Assembly: GCA_004352715.1 (NCBI GenBank)
Contig: SCFE01000020.1
Span: 2,333,232-2,397,231, forward strand
Length of the DNA stretch: 64,000 bases
Source of the DNA: Hofstenia miamia
Taxonomy: Eukaryota; Xenacoelomorpha; Acoela
Reading direction: 5' to 3'
Shown: in pieces, positions 23,670 to 34,145 of the stretch
Layout of the letters: the number at the start of each line of letters is the position of its first letter
Position numbering within the stretch: position 1 is the stretch's first letter
Position numbers and translations under genes: made by a program
The notes under the pieces: generated by a model
The model's database searches: none
What the model saw: only the letters and a program-made list of their open reading frames with translations
What the model was told of the DNA's origin: nothing

Positions 23670-25857
23670 TACAGGAATAAGTCATACAGGAATAAGTCGT
23701 ACAGGAATAAGTCCTACATGATTAAATCCTACACTATTACAGTGGCTGGCCATTGAATTAGAACTGCAATGAATTTTAACTTAAATTATAATTTAGACAT
23801 AATAATCAATACAAAAATATTGAATCATTGCCATTGTTTGATGGTGAACGATTCTCATTGGCTGTTTACTACTTCATTTAACAACTGAGTTTTATTTTTG
23901 TGAATATTACTTAAGTTACAGCATTGATTTCAGCATTTGAATCTTTCATGAAGAGAATGTCCTAAGCTCTGTTTTTTGCATTTGTGTTTGTTTTATAATG
24001 GGAGAACAAAGTGATATTGAATTAGAAACAGTTTCTGCGATCCGAGCATTAAAAGCAAATACAAACTTTTCCCAAAAGGAAATTGCTGAGAGAACAAATG
24101 TATCTAAATCCTCTGTTCAACGTGTTCTGAGTGGTTGGGTATCAGAGTGGTCAAACTGCAAAAGGGTGAAGAAGACAAGTGTCCATGATGAACGCATGAT
24201 TGTAAGAAATGTACAACACAATAGAAAACTTACAACTGCACAACTAAATGCCAAGGTAAAGGCTGATCTTAATATTAACATATCTGATTGAACTATGCGT
24301 TGAATTTTGCATTCACATGGATATCTTGGCCATCATCCTCAATGTAAACCTGGCTTGACAGAATCAATGCATAAGAAATGAATGGCCTTTGCAAAGAAAT
24401 ATAAAGCATGGACAGCTGAAGATTGGGAAAAGGTATGCCTTAGTGATGAGTCAACATTTTGTGTTTTGTCTGATTGTGCTCAGTATGTCAAACAATGTCC
24501 AGATGAAGAATTCCTTCCAGATTGTACAACTGCAAGTGTTAAACATCCAAATAACATCATGGTGTGGTCAGTGATCTCAGTGAAGGGGCCTGGTAGATTG
24601 TACATAGTTGATGGTAATATGAACCAAGTTCAATACAGAGAAAAGGTCATTGCAAAACGACTCTTACCACAGTTAAATGATTGGTTAGGTGAAAATGGAA
24701 GAGCCAACATTTACTTTATGCATTACTCAGCACTGTGTAATAAAGCTGCATCTGTAATGACTCTTTTTAATGACAAGGGTGTCAGAATTCTGGATTGGCT
24801 GGGGAATTCCCCTGACCTAAATCTGATAGAGAATATTTGGGACATTTTAAAGCGTAAAACCCAAATGCAACATTGCGCAACTTGCAAAGATGTTATTGCA
24901 GCACTTATACAATGTTGGCATCATGATCCTGACATTAAAACTCGTGCAATCTCTGCTATTAGATCAATTTTTTGTAATAATTTATTTTTTTTTTGGTAAT
25001 TAAATAAATTTTTCCATTGCCACTTTAAGTTTCTTTTGTGTTTCACTAAATTTCTAAAATTTGAAAGAGAGCAGTAGTTTGCTAATTATAATTACACTAA
25101 ATTTTTCAACTACTAAGGAATTATACATTAATGTAATGCACATTCAAGGTGAAATAATATATGAACAATTTAGTGTTGTCACACCTATAACAGGTCATTG
25201 GTGCAACTCAAATGTTCAATTTATTGATGAAAATAAGGACTTGACAGGAGTTTAACCTGCATATTAACATTAGAGATGGCAGTGTTCCACACAACATGAT
25301 CCCACAAATATTTTAAAGAACATTGATTTAAATATCATTTGAATAGTTAAATTCTACTTAAATATACAATCAGAAAGGAATAAACTATGCATAAAATATT
25401 AAATAAAGCAGTTGCAATAAAAGGAAAAATTCATAGATTCACTATAAACCTATAATTGTCCATAGAAATGCACAGATGTGCTTACCAATATACAAGGCAA
25501 ATCATATTTAAGAGAACATATTTCTACTATAAAAACATTTAATAATTAATATTTGTTTATAATAAAAAAATGCAAATAAAAAAATTCAACAATTATTTAT
25601 ACATGTATTAAAATTACTGTAAATTGATCTTCACAGATTAGAGTTTGACCTGCACCCCTTTCTTATAAAGGTATTGCCTTAAATAAATCTCAGTATTTTT
25701 ATGTGTAAAGAATTCTCAAATATATATAATTTCAATCTCAATCTGTGACCATCAATAATTTCCTATGACATCTTGCTGTCATTTTGTTTAAATTTTGTGC
25801 TTATTAATGAAGAAATTAATCATGTAGGACTTAATTCTGTAGGACTTATTCTATGCC
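23670..25857 (+). mobile_element. Decayed Tc1-like transposon with 15-bp repeats in inverted flanks
   Basis: On the left, three copies of a 15-bp unit (TACAGGAATAAGTC plus one base) and a fourth divergent copy (TACATGATTAAATCC) occupy 23670-23729. On the right, 25816-25856 carries the same units in reverse complement (CATGTAGGACTTAATT, TGTAGGACTTATTC). Between them lies a Tc1/mariner transposase pseudogene. Long inverted flanks with internal direct repeats are known for some Tc1-like elements (IR/DR arrangement). The exact termini and the TA duplication are not certain. Confidence 0.5.
23998..24999 (+). pseudogene. Tc1/mariner-family transposase, inactivated
   Basis: Codons from ATG 23998 give an N-terminal helix-turn-helix (SQKEIAERTNVSKSSVQRVL), then a catalytic domain. 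The first acidic motif is VCLSDESTF (D at about 24441). The second motif, normally -QDNAPxH-like, reads FMHYSALCNKA, so its catalytic Asp is Tyr. The third, SPDLNLIENIW, is intact. In-frame TGA codons lie at 24288-24290, 24300-24302 and 24378-24380, each where the family usually has Arg (ISD-R-T, MR-R-I, KK-R-MAFAKKY). These are consistent with CGA to TGA. The length is near the usual ~340 residues, so it is full-length but dead. Confidence 0.9.
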
Positions 25858-26013
25858 ATCATATTTGTTATATTAACTTTCAATGCTAATGTGGACTTAA
25901 ATTGTTTGAATTGAATGAACATTTAGAAGTAATATATTGTTTATAGAAGTGATGCATTAATTCTGAAGTACTCAACAAATCACATATATTGTAGAATCAC
26001 AGGGTGCATCTAG

Positions 26014-26114
26014 CAGCTCAAGCAGTACAAGGTTGCAAAGAATTACTATCACCAAGAGCAGCCCATACTCTAACAAAACAAATGAAGATTGGTAGTTCAC
26101 CAATTTCACTATAG
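26014..26114 (+). CDS. Weak candidate terminal exon in the CpG-poor block
   Basis: After GCATCTAG (or the CAG three bases on), a frame in phase 1 reads AQAVQGCKELLSPRAAHTL and on to TAG at 26112. Phase 1 matches the donor at 22364. An alternative frame of the same DNA is also open, and the pyrimidine tract is poor, so confidence is low. Confidence 0.2.
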
Positions 26115-27180
26115 AAGAATTAAATGATATATTTTCCAAGACAGCATTTCATCTAGTGACCAATTCACATGGCATCTCACTGAAGCCAAATCATTAGAAT
26201 CCATCCTTACCATCCAAGGTGCTAATTGTGTGTCTCAAGTTTTAATTGCTAGCTCAATAAAACAAATTTAGCTCATTGTTCTTGTTATCTCAGCTCATGT
26301 AATAGATAATAATAATGTGTATTTACCACATATTCGCGTATGCCAACTGCATAATATATTTGCAAAGTGTGATTTTATGTGCATGTATGATTGATAGATT
26401 TTGTAGTTCTTTTATTCCCTATGGCTATACATAGCCTAAAGCAACCACAATATGGGGTCACATCTGTCAAGGAGTGAGTTATCACCCCAGGCACAGTGGA
26501 GTTCCTCCCACATTATCACTGGATCTTACAAGTTTATTATCATATTAAAAATACCAGATCTAAAAAGGTTAGTAATGTAATAAAGAAAAATAAAGCAAAT
26601 GTTATCCATTGAGAACAAAATTTATTTGACTTTTGATAACACTAAGTTCCCTATTTATTACAGAAAAAGGTAAATATTTACTGTTTTACAAAAATTCACT
26701 TGTTTCCCTCAAAAATTAAATGAGCAATCGCATGTAATCTCTAAATTGAGGGGACAATTACTAAATTTGAAACTTAAGTTCAAAAGACTACAAATTAACA
26801 AAATCACTAAATCAAAGAAAGTAAATAGCACTGAATTAATTGGAGAGTGCCAATAATTGAAAAGTAAAAATAAATAAGGGCCCTGAGTGACTCTAAAATA
26901 TTTTTTGTTATAATAATATGAGTAAAACATTGAATAATAAAAATTAAAATTTTCTTAAGGTAGGACTTGATTTAAACTAAAAATGTATAGATTTGCATAA
27001 ATACACTTTTATGTCTTGCAATTTGTTTGATTGATAATTTCTTTATGAATTAAAGTTTACTATGCTATTGTCTTTAAGTATATACTACATGCTATGAATT
27101 TCAATAATTATGCAAAGTTATCAGTCTATATCCATTATTTTTAAATCTGTTTACCTATGTTATTGCATTTCTCATAGGTT

Positions 27181-27204
27181 ATATATATATATATATATAT
27201 ATAT
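27181..27204. repeat. TA microsatellite
   Basis: Uninterrupted TA run just upstream of a tRNA-like sequence. Confidence 0.95.
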
Positions 27205-27217
27205 GTTTGCTTAACAT

Positions 27218-27287
27218 AGATTCATGGTGTAAGTTAAAAAAGCCATCTGTTAGATGGAAAAATGTAGGTTCAAATCCTACTGAGTCT
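27218..27287 (+). repeat. tRNA-like sequence, probably the head of a decayed tRNA-derived SINE
   Basis: Seventy bases fold into a tRNA-like form: a 7-bp acceptor (AGATTCA with TGAGTCT, one G-T), a T arm GTAGG/CCTAC with 7-base loop TTCAAAT, and an anticodon-like stem CCAT/ATGG with loop CTGTTAG (anticodon GTT if read literally). The B-box reads GGTTCAAATCC, one transition from the canonical GGTTCGAATCC. The D arm is degenerate, so a working tRNA is unlikely. Confidence 0.45.
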
Positions 27288-27840
27288 ATCTGTTATGAAG
27301 AATAACTATTATATAGTACACAGGATTCCTGGTCCCCAGATACAAATCTTATTATCCACTCAAAGGTGGTGGTATCAAAGAAGGGCCCAACAATTTAATC
27401 TTAATTGTGTAAATTAAAATAAGCAAATTTTAAGAATTATCATAAAAGTTTTAGCCATTTGTATCTAAATTAACAATTCATGATTTCAAAGGTGTAAAAT
27501 GATTTTAACATGCTGTATAATAGAAGTTTCACTTTGCATTATTTTAGTCTTCATAAAAATATCATTCCATTTCACTAATCAAAATAACATACCTCTACAA
27601 ATGTAGGAGTGTTAGCATTACACTACTGCTCACCAATTTTTTATTGATTTTCAAAATTTTAAGCAAAGTTATTTATTATATGTAACTATAATGAATATTT
27701 TTAGTCCATATTAGCATTGAAAGTTTATAATACATATTTTTAAAATTGATATCCTTGCTATTTGCCACCTCTATTATGACTCCAATTTGATTGGTTTACA
27801 AGGTAAATCAGTTTCAAGGTTTTTCATGCACCCCATTTAG

Positions 27841-28773
27841 GGTGCCACTGAATGAGGCCATTTAGAGTCTTAATTTGGCCATTTACCAGCTGAAAGGGAA
27901 ACTAAAATTTTTCATAGCAATAGCCTTTACTGAAATTGTTTATATTTTACAAATGGGACATTTATTTCTTGAATGAATTGGATTACAAATAACTTCTGAC
28001 TTCTAAAAAAGGCTCAAACATCAAAGTACTAATCTAAGTTTCATAGAAAAGTATCAAAAATTCATTCTTCTGTACATTGCATATTGTTGTAATTTCTTAA
28101 GAATGCAATTTTTTAATGCATTCATTAGAGATTTGTGGTGCAAATAACACAGCCATTTCTACATACACAGAACTTTGTGGGTTTGAATCCCACTGAATCT
28201 TTAATTCAATCAATACATCAAATATAGTACATTTTTGTTTTGAATAGTATTATTTTCTAACAAATAGAAAGGAATTGAACCAATGATTTTCCATACAAAT
28301 ATGGATGTGATACCATATCACTACTGTTTGATCAATATAGTACAAATTAGATCTTTACACAATTTGCACAAATAAAACATAATTGCTACAATTGAATTTG
28401 ATAAATATTTGAACATTAGTAATGCAATAAGTCTGAATGTTATTTGCTGAAAAATAGTTATGTGTGATTGTTAAAGAAATGAAAATTTATATTAATTTAA
28501 TTTTTACAACATTTTCTAGTAGATTATTGATCAAGTTGTGATGACTTCTCTTCTGAGTTTTTCTGATCATATCTTGCAAGCTTATTCAAGATCTTAACAT
28601 TTCAAGTACTTGAAAACCCTGCATGATACATATTGGATAGAACATGTAAACACAAAATTTTATAAAAAGCTAACATAAATGTGATTTGCATAAGGCTATT
28701 TTGCATTATGTATGTTAGTGTCCCTTTCAGCTTGTAAATGGCCGAATTAAGACTCTAAACTGCCTTGTTCAGT
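27841..28773. mobile_element. Inverted-repeat DNA element, about 0.93 kb
   Basis: The left arm (27841-27905) and right arm (28714-28773) are reverse complements over about 60 bases, sharing AAATGGCC, AATTAAGACTCTAAA and CCCTTTCAGCT with a few mismatches. No coding sequence is seen inside. The interior includes the second tRNA-like sequence. The right end abuts a copy of the CCCAGATAAC end described at 29485, so one element may have inserted at the edge of the other. Confidence 0.55.
28129..28200 (+). repeat. Second tRNA-like sequence, same family as 27218-27287
   Basis: Acceptor AGATTTG pairs with TGAATCT (two wobble pairs). The T arm GTGGG/CCCAC is perfect, with loop TTTGAAT. The B-box GGTTTGAATCC is the CpG-to-TpG form of the canonical box. 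The A-box region TGGTGCAAATAAC resembles TGGTGTAAGTTA of the first copy. The anticodon arm is lost. Best read as a SINE head or tRNA pseudogene. Confidence 0.45.
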
Positions 28774-28817
28774 CCCAGATAACAAATTTTGGTCTAAACA
28801 ATGTTGTTTTTTAGTTT
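28774..28817. repeat. Solo end of the CCCAGATAAC element
   Basis: About 40 bases nearly identical to the left end of the element at 29485 (CCCAGATAACAAATTTTGG, then TCTAAACAATGTTG). Only this end is present here. Confidence 0.6.
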
Positions 28818-29484
28818 CATATACAATACATTTTGTCTCATATGTGTGTAATAATTAGGCAGAATGAATATTTCTTCCATTTAGTATTTTGGATATTGGC
28901 GAAAATGAACTTGGTATTGTCACATATATCAGACATTTCAATTTTTTATTGATTTATCATGGGTATATTTCATATGCTTGTTATTAAGTTTAATGGATAT
29001 TTTCTATATTGTTTGTGAAAATTTACATCTAATTCATACGTCTATAGTGCTTAAGTTTAGTGAAATATTTCTCCACTTTGTATTTGGATATCACCAGAAA
29101 ATGAGTTTTGCATCTATCAATTATTTTCCTTGAAGCATAGTGTTGCATGTTTAAACATTGTTGCAACACGCCTTAAGTGAAATTTATTATCAATTATATC
29201 ATTTTACCCAAATCCTAGCAATCAAAAATAAAAATTTCGTAAAAAAATTAATTTGCTCAACTTTGTTTTGTCAAAATTTTTAGTCACTAGATGAATCCAG
29301 CCATTCACTCATGGCAAATAGTCATAGGTGTTATGAGAACTTCTGGGTGTTCCAATGAGATGAGTTCATGCCTGTCTCTTACTCAAGTCATACATCAGCA
29401 AAATTACAGACTTCTGCATTAATTGATCAGTAATAAGCATTTAAATATCTGTAAAAATAAATTTTGTAGGGTAATTGGCATTAA

Positions 29485-30293
29485 CCCAGATAACAAATTT
29501 TGGTCTAAACAATGTTGTTTTTTAGTTGTTTTTTTATGGTTGTTTTAACGTTGAAATGATACCCTTTTGACTGGTCTAAACAACGTTGTTCCAACAACAT
29601 CACATTAGGTTGGTTTTTGGTTGATTTTCCGGGATAAAAAAGCACTATTTTTAGGTCATAACAACATTATTTTATGTTGCCCATGATTGTTCTAGCAATA
29701 CATCAAATTTATATTGATAATCAGTTCAAACATTGCTGTTTAAATTTAAACTAACACAAGCCCAACAAAGGGCAGAACAGTAATACAATAAATACATTAA
29801 ATACAACATTTGCTGAAATTTTGAATGAATGTCTTGGATTTAAATGATAAGAATAAGCATAAAAATCTGCCAAATTTAACAAAAATTTAAACTTTTAAAG
29901 TTAAGTATAATTTTGAAATAATGCTTTTTTAAATTGTTAAGAATTGCTTCTGCTCAAATGTAGCTTTTTATCTGACAGATAATTTGAAGGGGTCCAAATA
30001 TTCATGAATAAATTATTTTGAAAATTTGCTTACCAAGTATATTATAATTTTTCACAATTTTAATATTTCAAAAAAGCTTTTTGCAATTCTGTTCTTTATA
30101 TAAAAATGATCTAGTAATCAAAATGATGAAGTGAGTTCTATTTGCAAGCATCTGCTTGAATCTACAATTATCACATTTTTAGTTGCTCAGATTAGTATTA
30201 ATGGTTGTTATTATGATGTTAATGGTTGCTGGAACAACCAAAAGTATGAAACCACCATAAACAATGTAAAAACAACCAAAATTGTTATCTGGG
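29485..30293. mobile_element. Inverted-repeat DNA element of about 0.8 kb with GTTGTT/AACAAC subterminal repeats
   Basis: The left end CCCAGATAACAAATTTTGG matches the reverse complement of the right end (CCAAAATTGTTATCTGGG). Subterminal GTTGTT and AACAAC motifs recur on both sides in opposite orientation. No transposase is inside. Flanks share TGGCAT on both sides, hinting at a target duplication, but the boundary is unclear. The superfamily is unassigned. Confidence 0.55.
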
Positions 30294-31150
30294 GTGGCAT
30301 CCCTCCCCATTTAAGCTTACATTTGTATAACATAATACTAACTAAATTAAGAAAAGTATAACTGAATTGATTATAGCAAATGTTAATAAATTCACAAGCA
30401 CAAATGGCAATAGATAAAAAATATAAAACTCATTTATAGTTTATAGTATAGCTTTACAAATATGATATAACAGAAAAGGTTTCTGTAATGCAAACTTTAA
30501 TTTAATCTTTCCTGAGTCTAAAATTTAGAATGCGAAAAACTGGGGAAAAATAATTGTTAAAGTTTAGTAAAATAATTAAAAACTTAATTTTCCAACTTCT
30601 TTCTTCTAAGATTTTTCAAAATTGTTTGCTGGGTGTGATTTACATCTCACTTTTGCTTTTGGGTTTGTAGTGCTCAAATTTAATTTGCTGATTTTAAATT
30701 ACACCAAGAAGTGCACCTGAAAATTTGATTTCATTTTCACACATATTGTTTAATGAGCTAGTAACCACTTTGTTCCTGACCACATATAAAAATTTTATTT
30801 TTGATACTTTAGGTAAGAAGACTAATTAATTTCATCATTGGTTTTGCTGCAACAGAATTTTAACTTGATTTGACAGCTATAACATATAATAACTAATTGA
30901 ATAAAATGAATAACACAACAATATGGAAAATATTATGAGACACAAATTTAGTCTTCTGAATTCAAGAAATTTAATACAGATTACAAAATAAGATGTTAAT
31001 TCAATGCCAGTCTCATGTAGCTATTGTCTTGATTATATATTTTAATAATCAATTTCACAATTAAGTGTATTTTAAACAAACAGATTATTTGTGACAGATA
31101 TCTGATTAATTTGGACAACTTCAATATAACATGTGATTATATTGGTTGGT

Positions 31151-31549
31151 TCTTAAATCTGTCAATTCATAATCTTATGGCTGTCAGAATATATCTTACA
31201 GCTGTAAAAAAAAATGTAACTATGGAAATCACTTTTAGCCAATAACATTAATCAAAAAGCATAATGCTTTTTATCAATATGGTAAATAGTAAAATACTTA
31301 AAAATATTTAAATAGCTTTTGAACTTTAAGTAATTGATTAATGTGAAACCTTTGAAAAATTTTCAAAATTATATATGTAGGAAGCAATTGAAATGTTATT
31401 TTAATACTTTTCTCATATAGTTACAATTTTAACTAGATGCCTCTTAAGCAATGTCCCAATTAAGCTCATTTTAAACAAAAACGACTTTTTTCTGACAGTT
31501 GTAAGATAAATTCTGACAGCCATAAGATTATGAATTGATAGACTTAAGA
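31151..31549. mobile_element. MITE with about 55-bp terminal inverted repeats
   Basis: Left arm 31151-31206 and right arm about 31491-31549 are reverse complements (TCTTAAATCTGTCAATTCAT versus TCTTAAGTCTATCAATTCAT; both contain CTTATGGCTGTCAGAAT). The interior is non-coding. It lies at the right edge of the CpG-poor block. Confidence 0.65.
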
Positions 31550-31651
31550 TTGTTATCTAGGCAACGCTTATTTAAATCTGATTGGTTTAATCTTTTACAT
31601 CTTACATCTACCATCGTATTTGTAAAAGAATTGTCAAATAATATTTTCAGT

Positions 31652-31813
31652 GGTTGTGAGTACAGCTCGATATTCGTGATCAGCTCGATATTCAAATACA
31701 AGCAAAATTTTAAAAACATAAAATTTGAACTATCGTAAGCTATTTTTAATTGGCAAGTTTGCCTTATATTTGGATATGGAGCTGATAGTGAATATCGAGC
31801 TGCAGTCACAACC
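31652..31813. mobile_element. Short MITE, about 160 bp
   Basis: GGTTGTGAGTACAGCTCGAT on the left mirrors the right end (reverse complement GGTTGTGACTGCAGCTCGAT). Both arms carry tandem GCTCGATATTC motifs. A half copy lies at about 34765-34825. It contains CpGs, unlike the preceding block. Confidence 0.65.
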
Positions 31814-31922
31814 CCTATTTTCAAGGGTGTTTGTTTGCTCGGTATTCAAATACACACAAATTTTTAAAAAAAATGAGTTTATAATAAATAGACACGAATG
31901 CGTTAAGTTAATATCATAATAA

Positions 31923-31981
31923 GGCGAAGGTATAGAATAGGGTGCACGCGGACAAAATAAACACTAATACAAGGTAAAAAA
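31923..31981. repeat. Partial end of a MULE-like foldback element
   Basis: GGCGAA, then ACGCGGAC and AAATAAACACTAA in the same order as in the arms of the element at 35121-36024. Related sequence reappears at about 32740-32800 and 34580-34620 (ACCGCGTGCTAATGCGTG). A second copy appears to be interrupted by the LINE and the gap. Confidence 0.4.
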
Positions 31982-31982
31982 N

Positions 31983-32736
31983 CTCACGGCCGTTAAGGGA
32001 TACCTTTCCAAATACGCTGATGATCTCCTCACAGTAACCAGAATAGTCAAGGGCTCACATCTCATTGAGACCGACGCCGTACGAATTGCAGCTTACTGCA
32101 GCTCAAATGGTCTGAAGCTGAATACGCGTAAATGCCAACAGATGATAGTAACCCTTAGCAGAACGTCAGCTTTTAACCTCCCGGACGATATCCCCCTCGT
32201 GGACAGCATAACAATACTTGGGGTGGTACTTGATTGTCGTCTAAGTTTTCAGAACTACTTCGATCTCTGCATCAGGAAGGCCGCCTCTCGACTCAGTCTG
32301 TTGAGACAATTAAAGCCTGTCTGCAATAAAGCTATGCTTCGTTCCATCTTCCGATCCTCTATTCTCTCCATCTTTGACTATTGCGTGCCTGCCTTCGTGG
32401 GCCTTGGGCTAACTATTGAGAACAAGGTGCAGTCCCTTTTGAACCAACGAGGATCATATCCGCTCATGCCGATGCAATGAGTTTTCATGACAGAAAGCTC
32501 CGCCTGGCCAAGATGCTTTTCACAAGCTGTGCACATCGAACTCATCACCTGCACGCCCTCTACCCTGAAGCGTGCCCATCTGGACGCATCAGGCACTTCC
32601 GCTGCCGCCTTAGAGTCCGATCAAGACAATTCTTCCCGTTTATGATTCAGCTGGCCTGACGATACTTGTTAATTTTTGTATACCCGCTCGAATAAACGTT
32701 TATCTATCTTTCTATCTATCTATCTATCTATCTATA
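31983..32736 (+). mobile_element. 5'-truncated LINE (CR1/jockey-like) with (TATC)n tail
   Basis: The reverse-transcriptase end includes the catalytic motif YADDL at about 32012-32026, then SNGLKLNTRKCQQM, LGVVLDCRLSF, and a C-terminus with RSSILSIFDYCVPAF and FHDRKLRLAK. One frameshift lies near 32450 (the frame resumes as RIISAHADAMSFHDRK) and the frame ends TGA at 32657. The 3' end carries (TATC)n at about 32700-32736, as in several LINE clades. It is far richer in G+C and CpG than its surroundings, so it is probably recent. The 5' edge coincides with a single N at 31982. Endonuclease and most of the polymerase are missing. Confidence 0.85.
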
Positions 32737-33059
32737 ATTAAGCACGCGTAAGCACGCGGTGCGTATTTAAGGATAACAGCACAAAAAACATGAAATTCAC
32801 AAAATAATTAACTATTATTAAACAAATTACACGATCTAAAAGTATATTTTTGCAAATCTATACATGTTTAGTTTAAATCAAGTGCTTACCTTAGGCGAAA
32901 TTTTCAAATAAATTTTGATAAAAATATAAATATATTAATTTCGATTACTCAATGTGTTTTACTCGTATTATTATAACAACTAATATATTTTAAGCATTGC
33001 ACCCAATTATCGCCGCTAATCCTTGCGCATGTTTTGCAAGTATTGACATTTTCTAACAC

Positions 33060-33307
33060 CAAAGCATCTCGTCTCCGGGTCAACTTTCTGAGAGCCACCA
33101 CGGCTACTCTCCGGTTTTGACATAGTAATATCTAAAACCTAACTAAACTGTGGTCAGGTAAGACTGGAACAGTTCAATGTAATTCGAATCAAAACCAAAT
33201 AAACGTAACTTGTCAAGCAGAATGCAGTGAGGGAGGTGATGAAAGGCTTTTGAGATGTCAAGAAAGATAATACAACCAGGATCATTACTATCAGAGTGAA
33301 CGTAGCA
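33060..33307 (-). mobile_element. LINE reverse-transcriptase fragment
   Basis: Minus-strand frame from the gap edge reads IIFLDISKAFHHLPHCILL, then DKLRLFGFDSNYIELFQSYL. This is the conserved reverse-transcriptase region before the catalytic loop (family form: FLDxSKAFDxVxHxxLLxKL). A stop at 33143-33145 and degenerate sequence beyond (traces of a GVPQGS-like motif) show decay. It is truncated by the gap and is on the opposite strand to the LINE at 31983. Confidence 0.8.
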
Positions 33308-34145
33308 NNNNNNNNNNNNNNNNNNNNNNNNNNNNNNNNNNNNNNNNNNNNNNNNNNNNNNNNNNNNNNNNNNNNNNNNNNNNNNNNNNNNNNNNNNNNN
33401 NNNNNNNNNNNNNNNNNNNNNNNNNNNNNNNNNNNNNNNNNNNNNNNNNNNNNNNNNNNNNNNNNNNNNNNNNNNNNNNNNNNNNNNNNNNNNNNNNNNN
33501 NNNNNNNNNNNNNNNNNNNNNNNNNNNNNNNNNNNNNNNNNNNNNNNNNNNNNNNNNNNNNNNNNNNNNNNNNNNNNNNNNNNNNNNNNNNNNNNNNNNN
33601 NNNNNNNNNNNNNNNNNNNNNNNNNNNNNNNNNNNNNNNNNNNNNNNNNNNNNNNNNNNNNNNNNNNNNNNNNNNNNNNNNNNNNNNNNNNNNNNNNNNN
33701 NNNNNNNNNNNNNNNNNNNNNNNNNNNNNNNNNNNNNNNNNNNNNNNNNNNNNNNNNNNNNNNNNNNNNNNNNNNNNNNNNNNNNNNNNNNNNNNNNNNN
33801 NNNNNNNNNNNNNNNNNNNNNNNNNNNNNNNNNNNNNNNNNNNNNNNNNNNNNNNNNNNNNNNNNNNNNNNNNNNNNNNNNNNNNNNNNNNNNNNNNNNN
33901 NNNNNNNNNNNNNNNNNNNNNNNNNNNNNNNNNNNNNNNNNNNNNNNNNNNNNNNNNNNNNNNNNNNNNNNNNNNNNNNNNNNNNNNNNNNNNNNNNNNN
34001 NNNNNNNNNNNNNNNNNNNNNNNNNNNNNNNNNNNNNNNNNNNNNNNNNNNNNNNNNNNNNNNNNNNNNNNNNNNNNNNNNNNNNNNNNNNNNNNNNNNN
34101 NNNNNNNNNNNNNNNNNNNNNNNNNNNNNNNNNNNNNNNNNNNNN
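33308..34145. other. Assembly gap (838 N)
   Basis: Run of 838 N, presumably hiding the rest of the LINE fragment. Long frames through it are artefacts. Confidence 0.99.

Larger units (their letters stand above)
17930..31480. other. CpG-depleted block of about 13.5 kb
   Basis: By eye only about two dozen CpG dinucleotides occur here, and about a third of these sit in the Tc1-like transposase. CpGs are regularly spread on both sides. TG and CA dinucleotides are plentiful. This is the expected footprint of long-term germline cytosine methylation, which in mosaic-methylated invertebrates marks gene bodies. Contents: weak exon candidates (19724, 22310, 26014), the Tc1-like element, tRNA-like sequences and inverted-repeat elements, each listed separately. 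Remaining stretches (e.g. 18.3-19.7, 19.8-22.3, 22.4-23.6, 26.2-27.2 and 30.3-31.1 kb) show nothing I can name. Confidence 0.7.

Noticed and set aside
23670-23729. CRISPR-like array
   Set aside because: Units are contiguous 15-bp repeats without spacers, in a eukaryotic genome, and mirrored at the other end of a transposon.
27218-27287. Functional tRNA-Asn(GTT)
   Set aside because: Acceptor and T arms pair, but the D arm is degenerate and a related degraded copy lies nearby, so a SINE-derived fossil is more likely.
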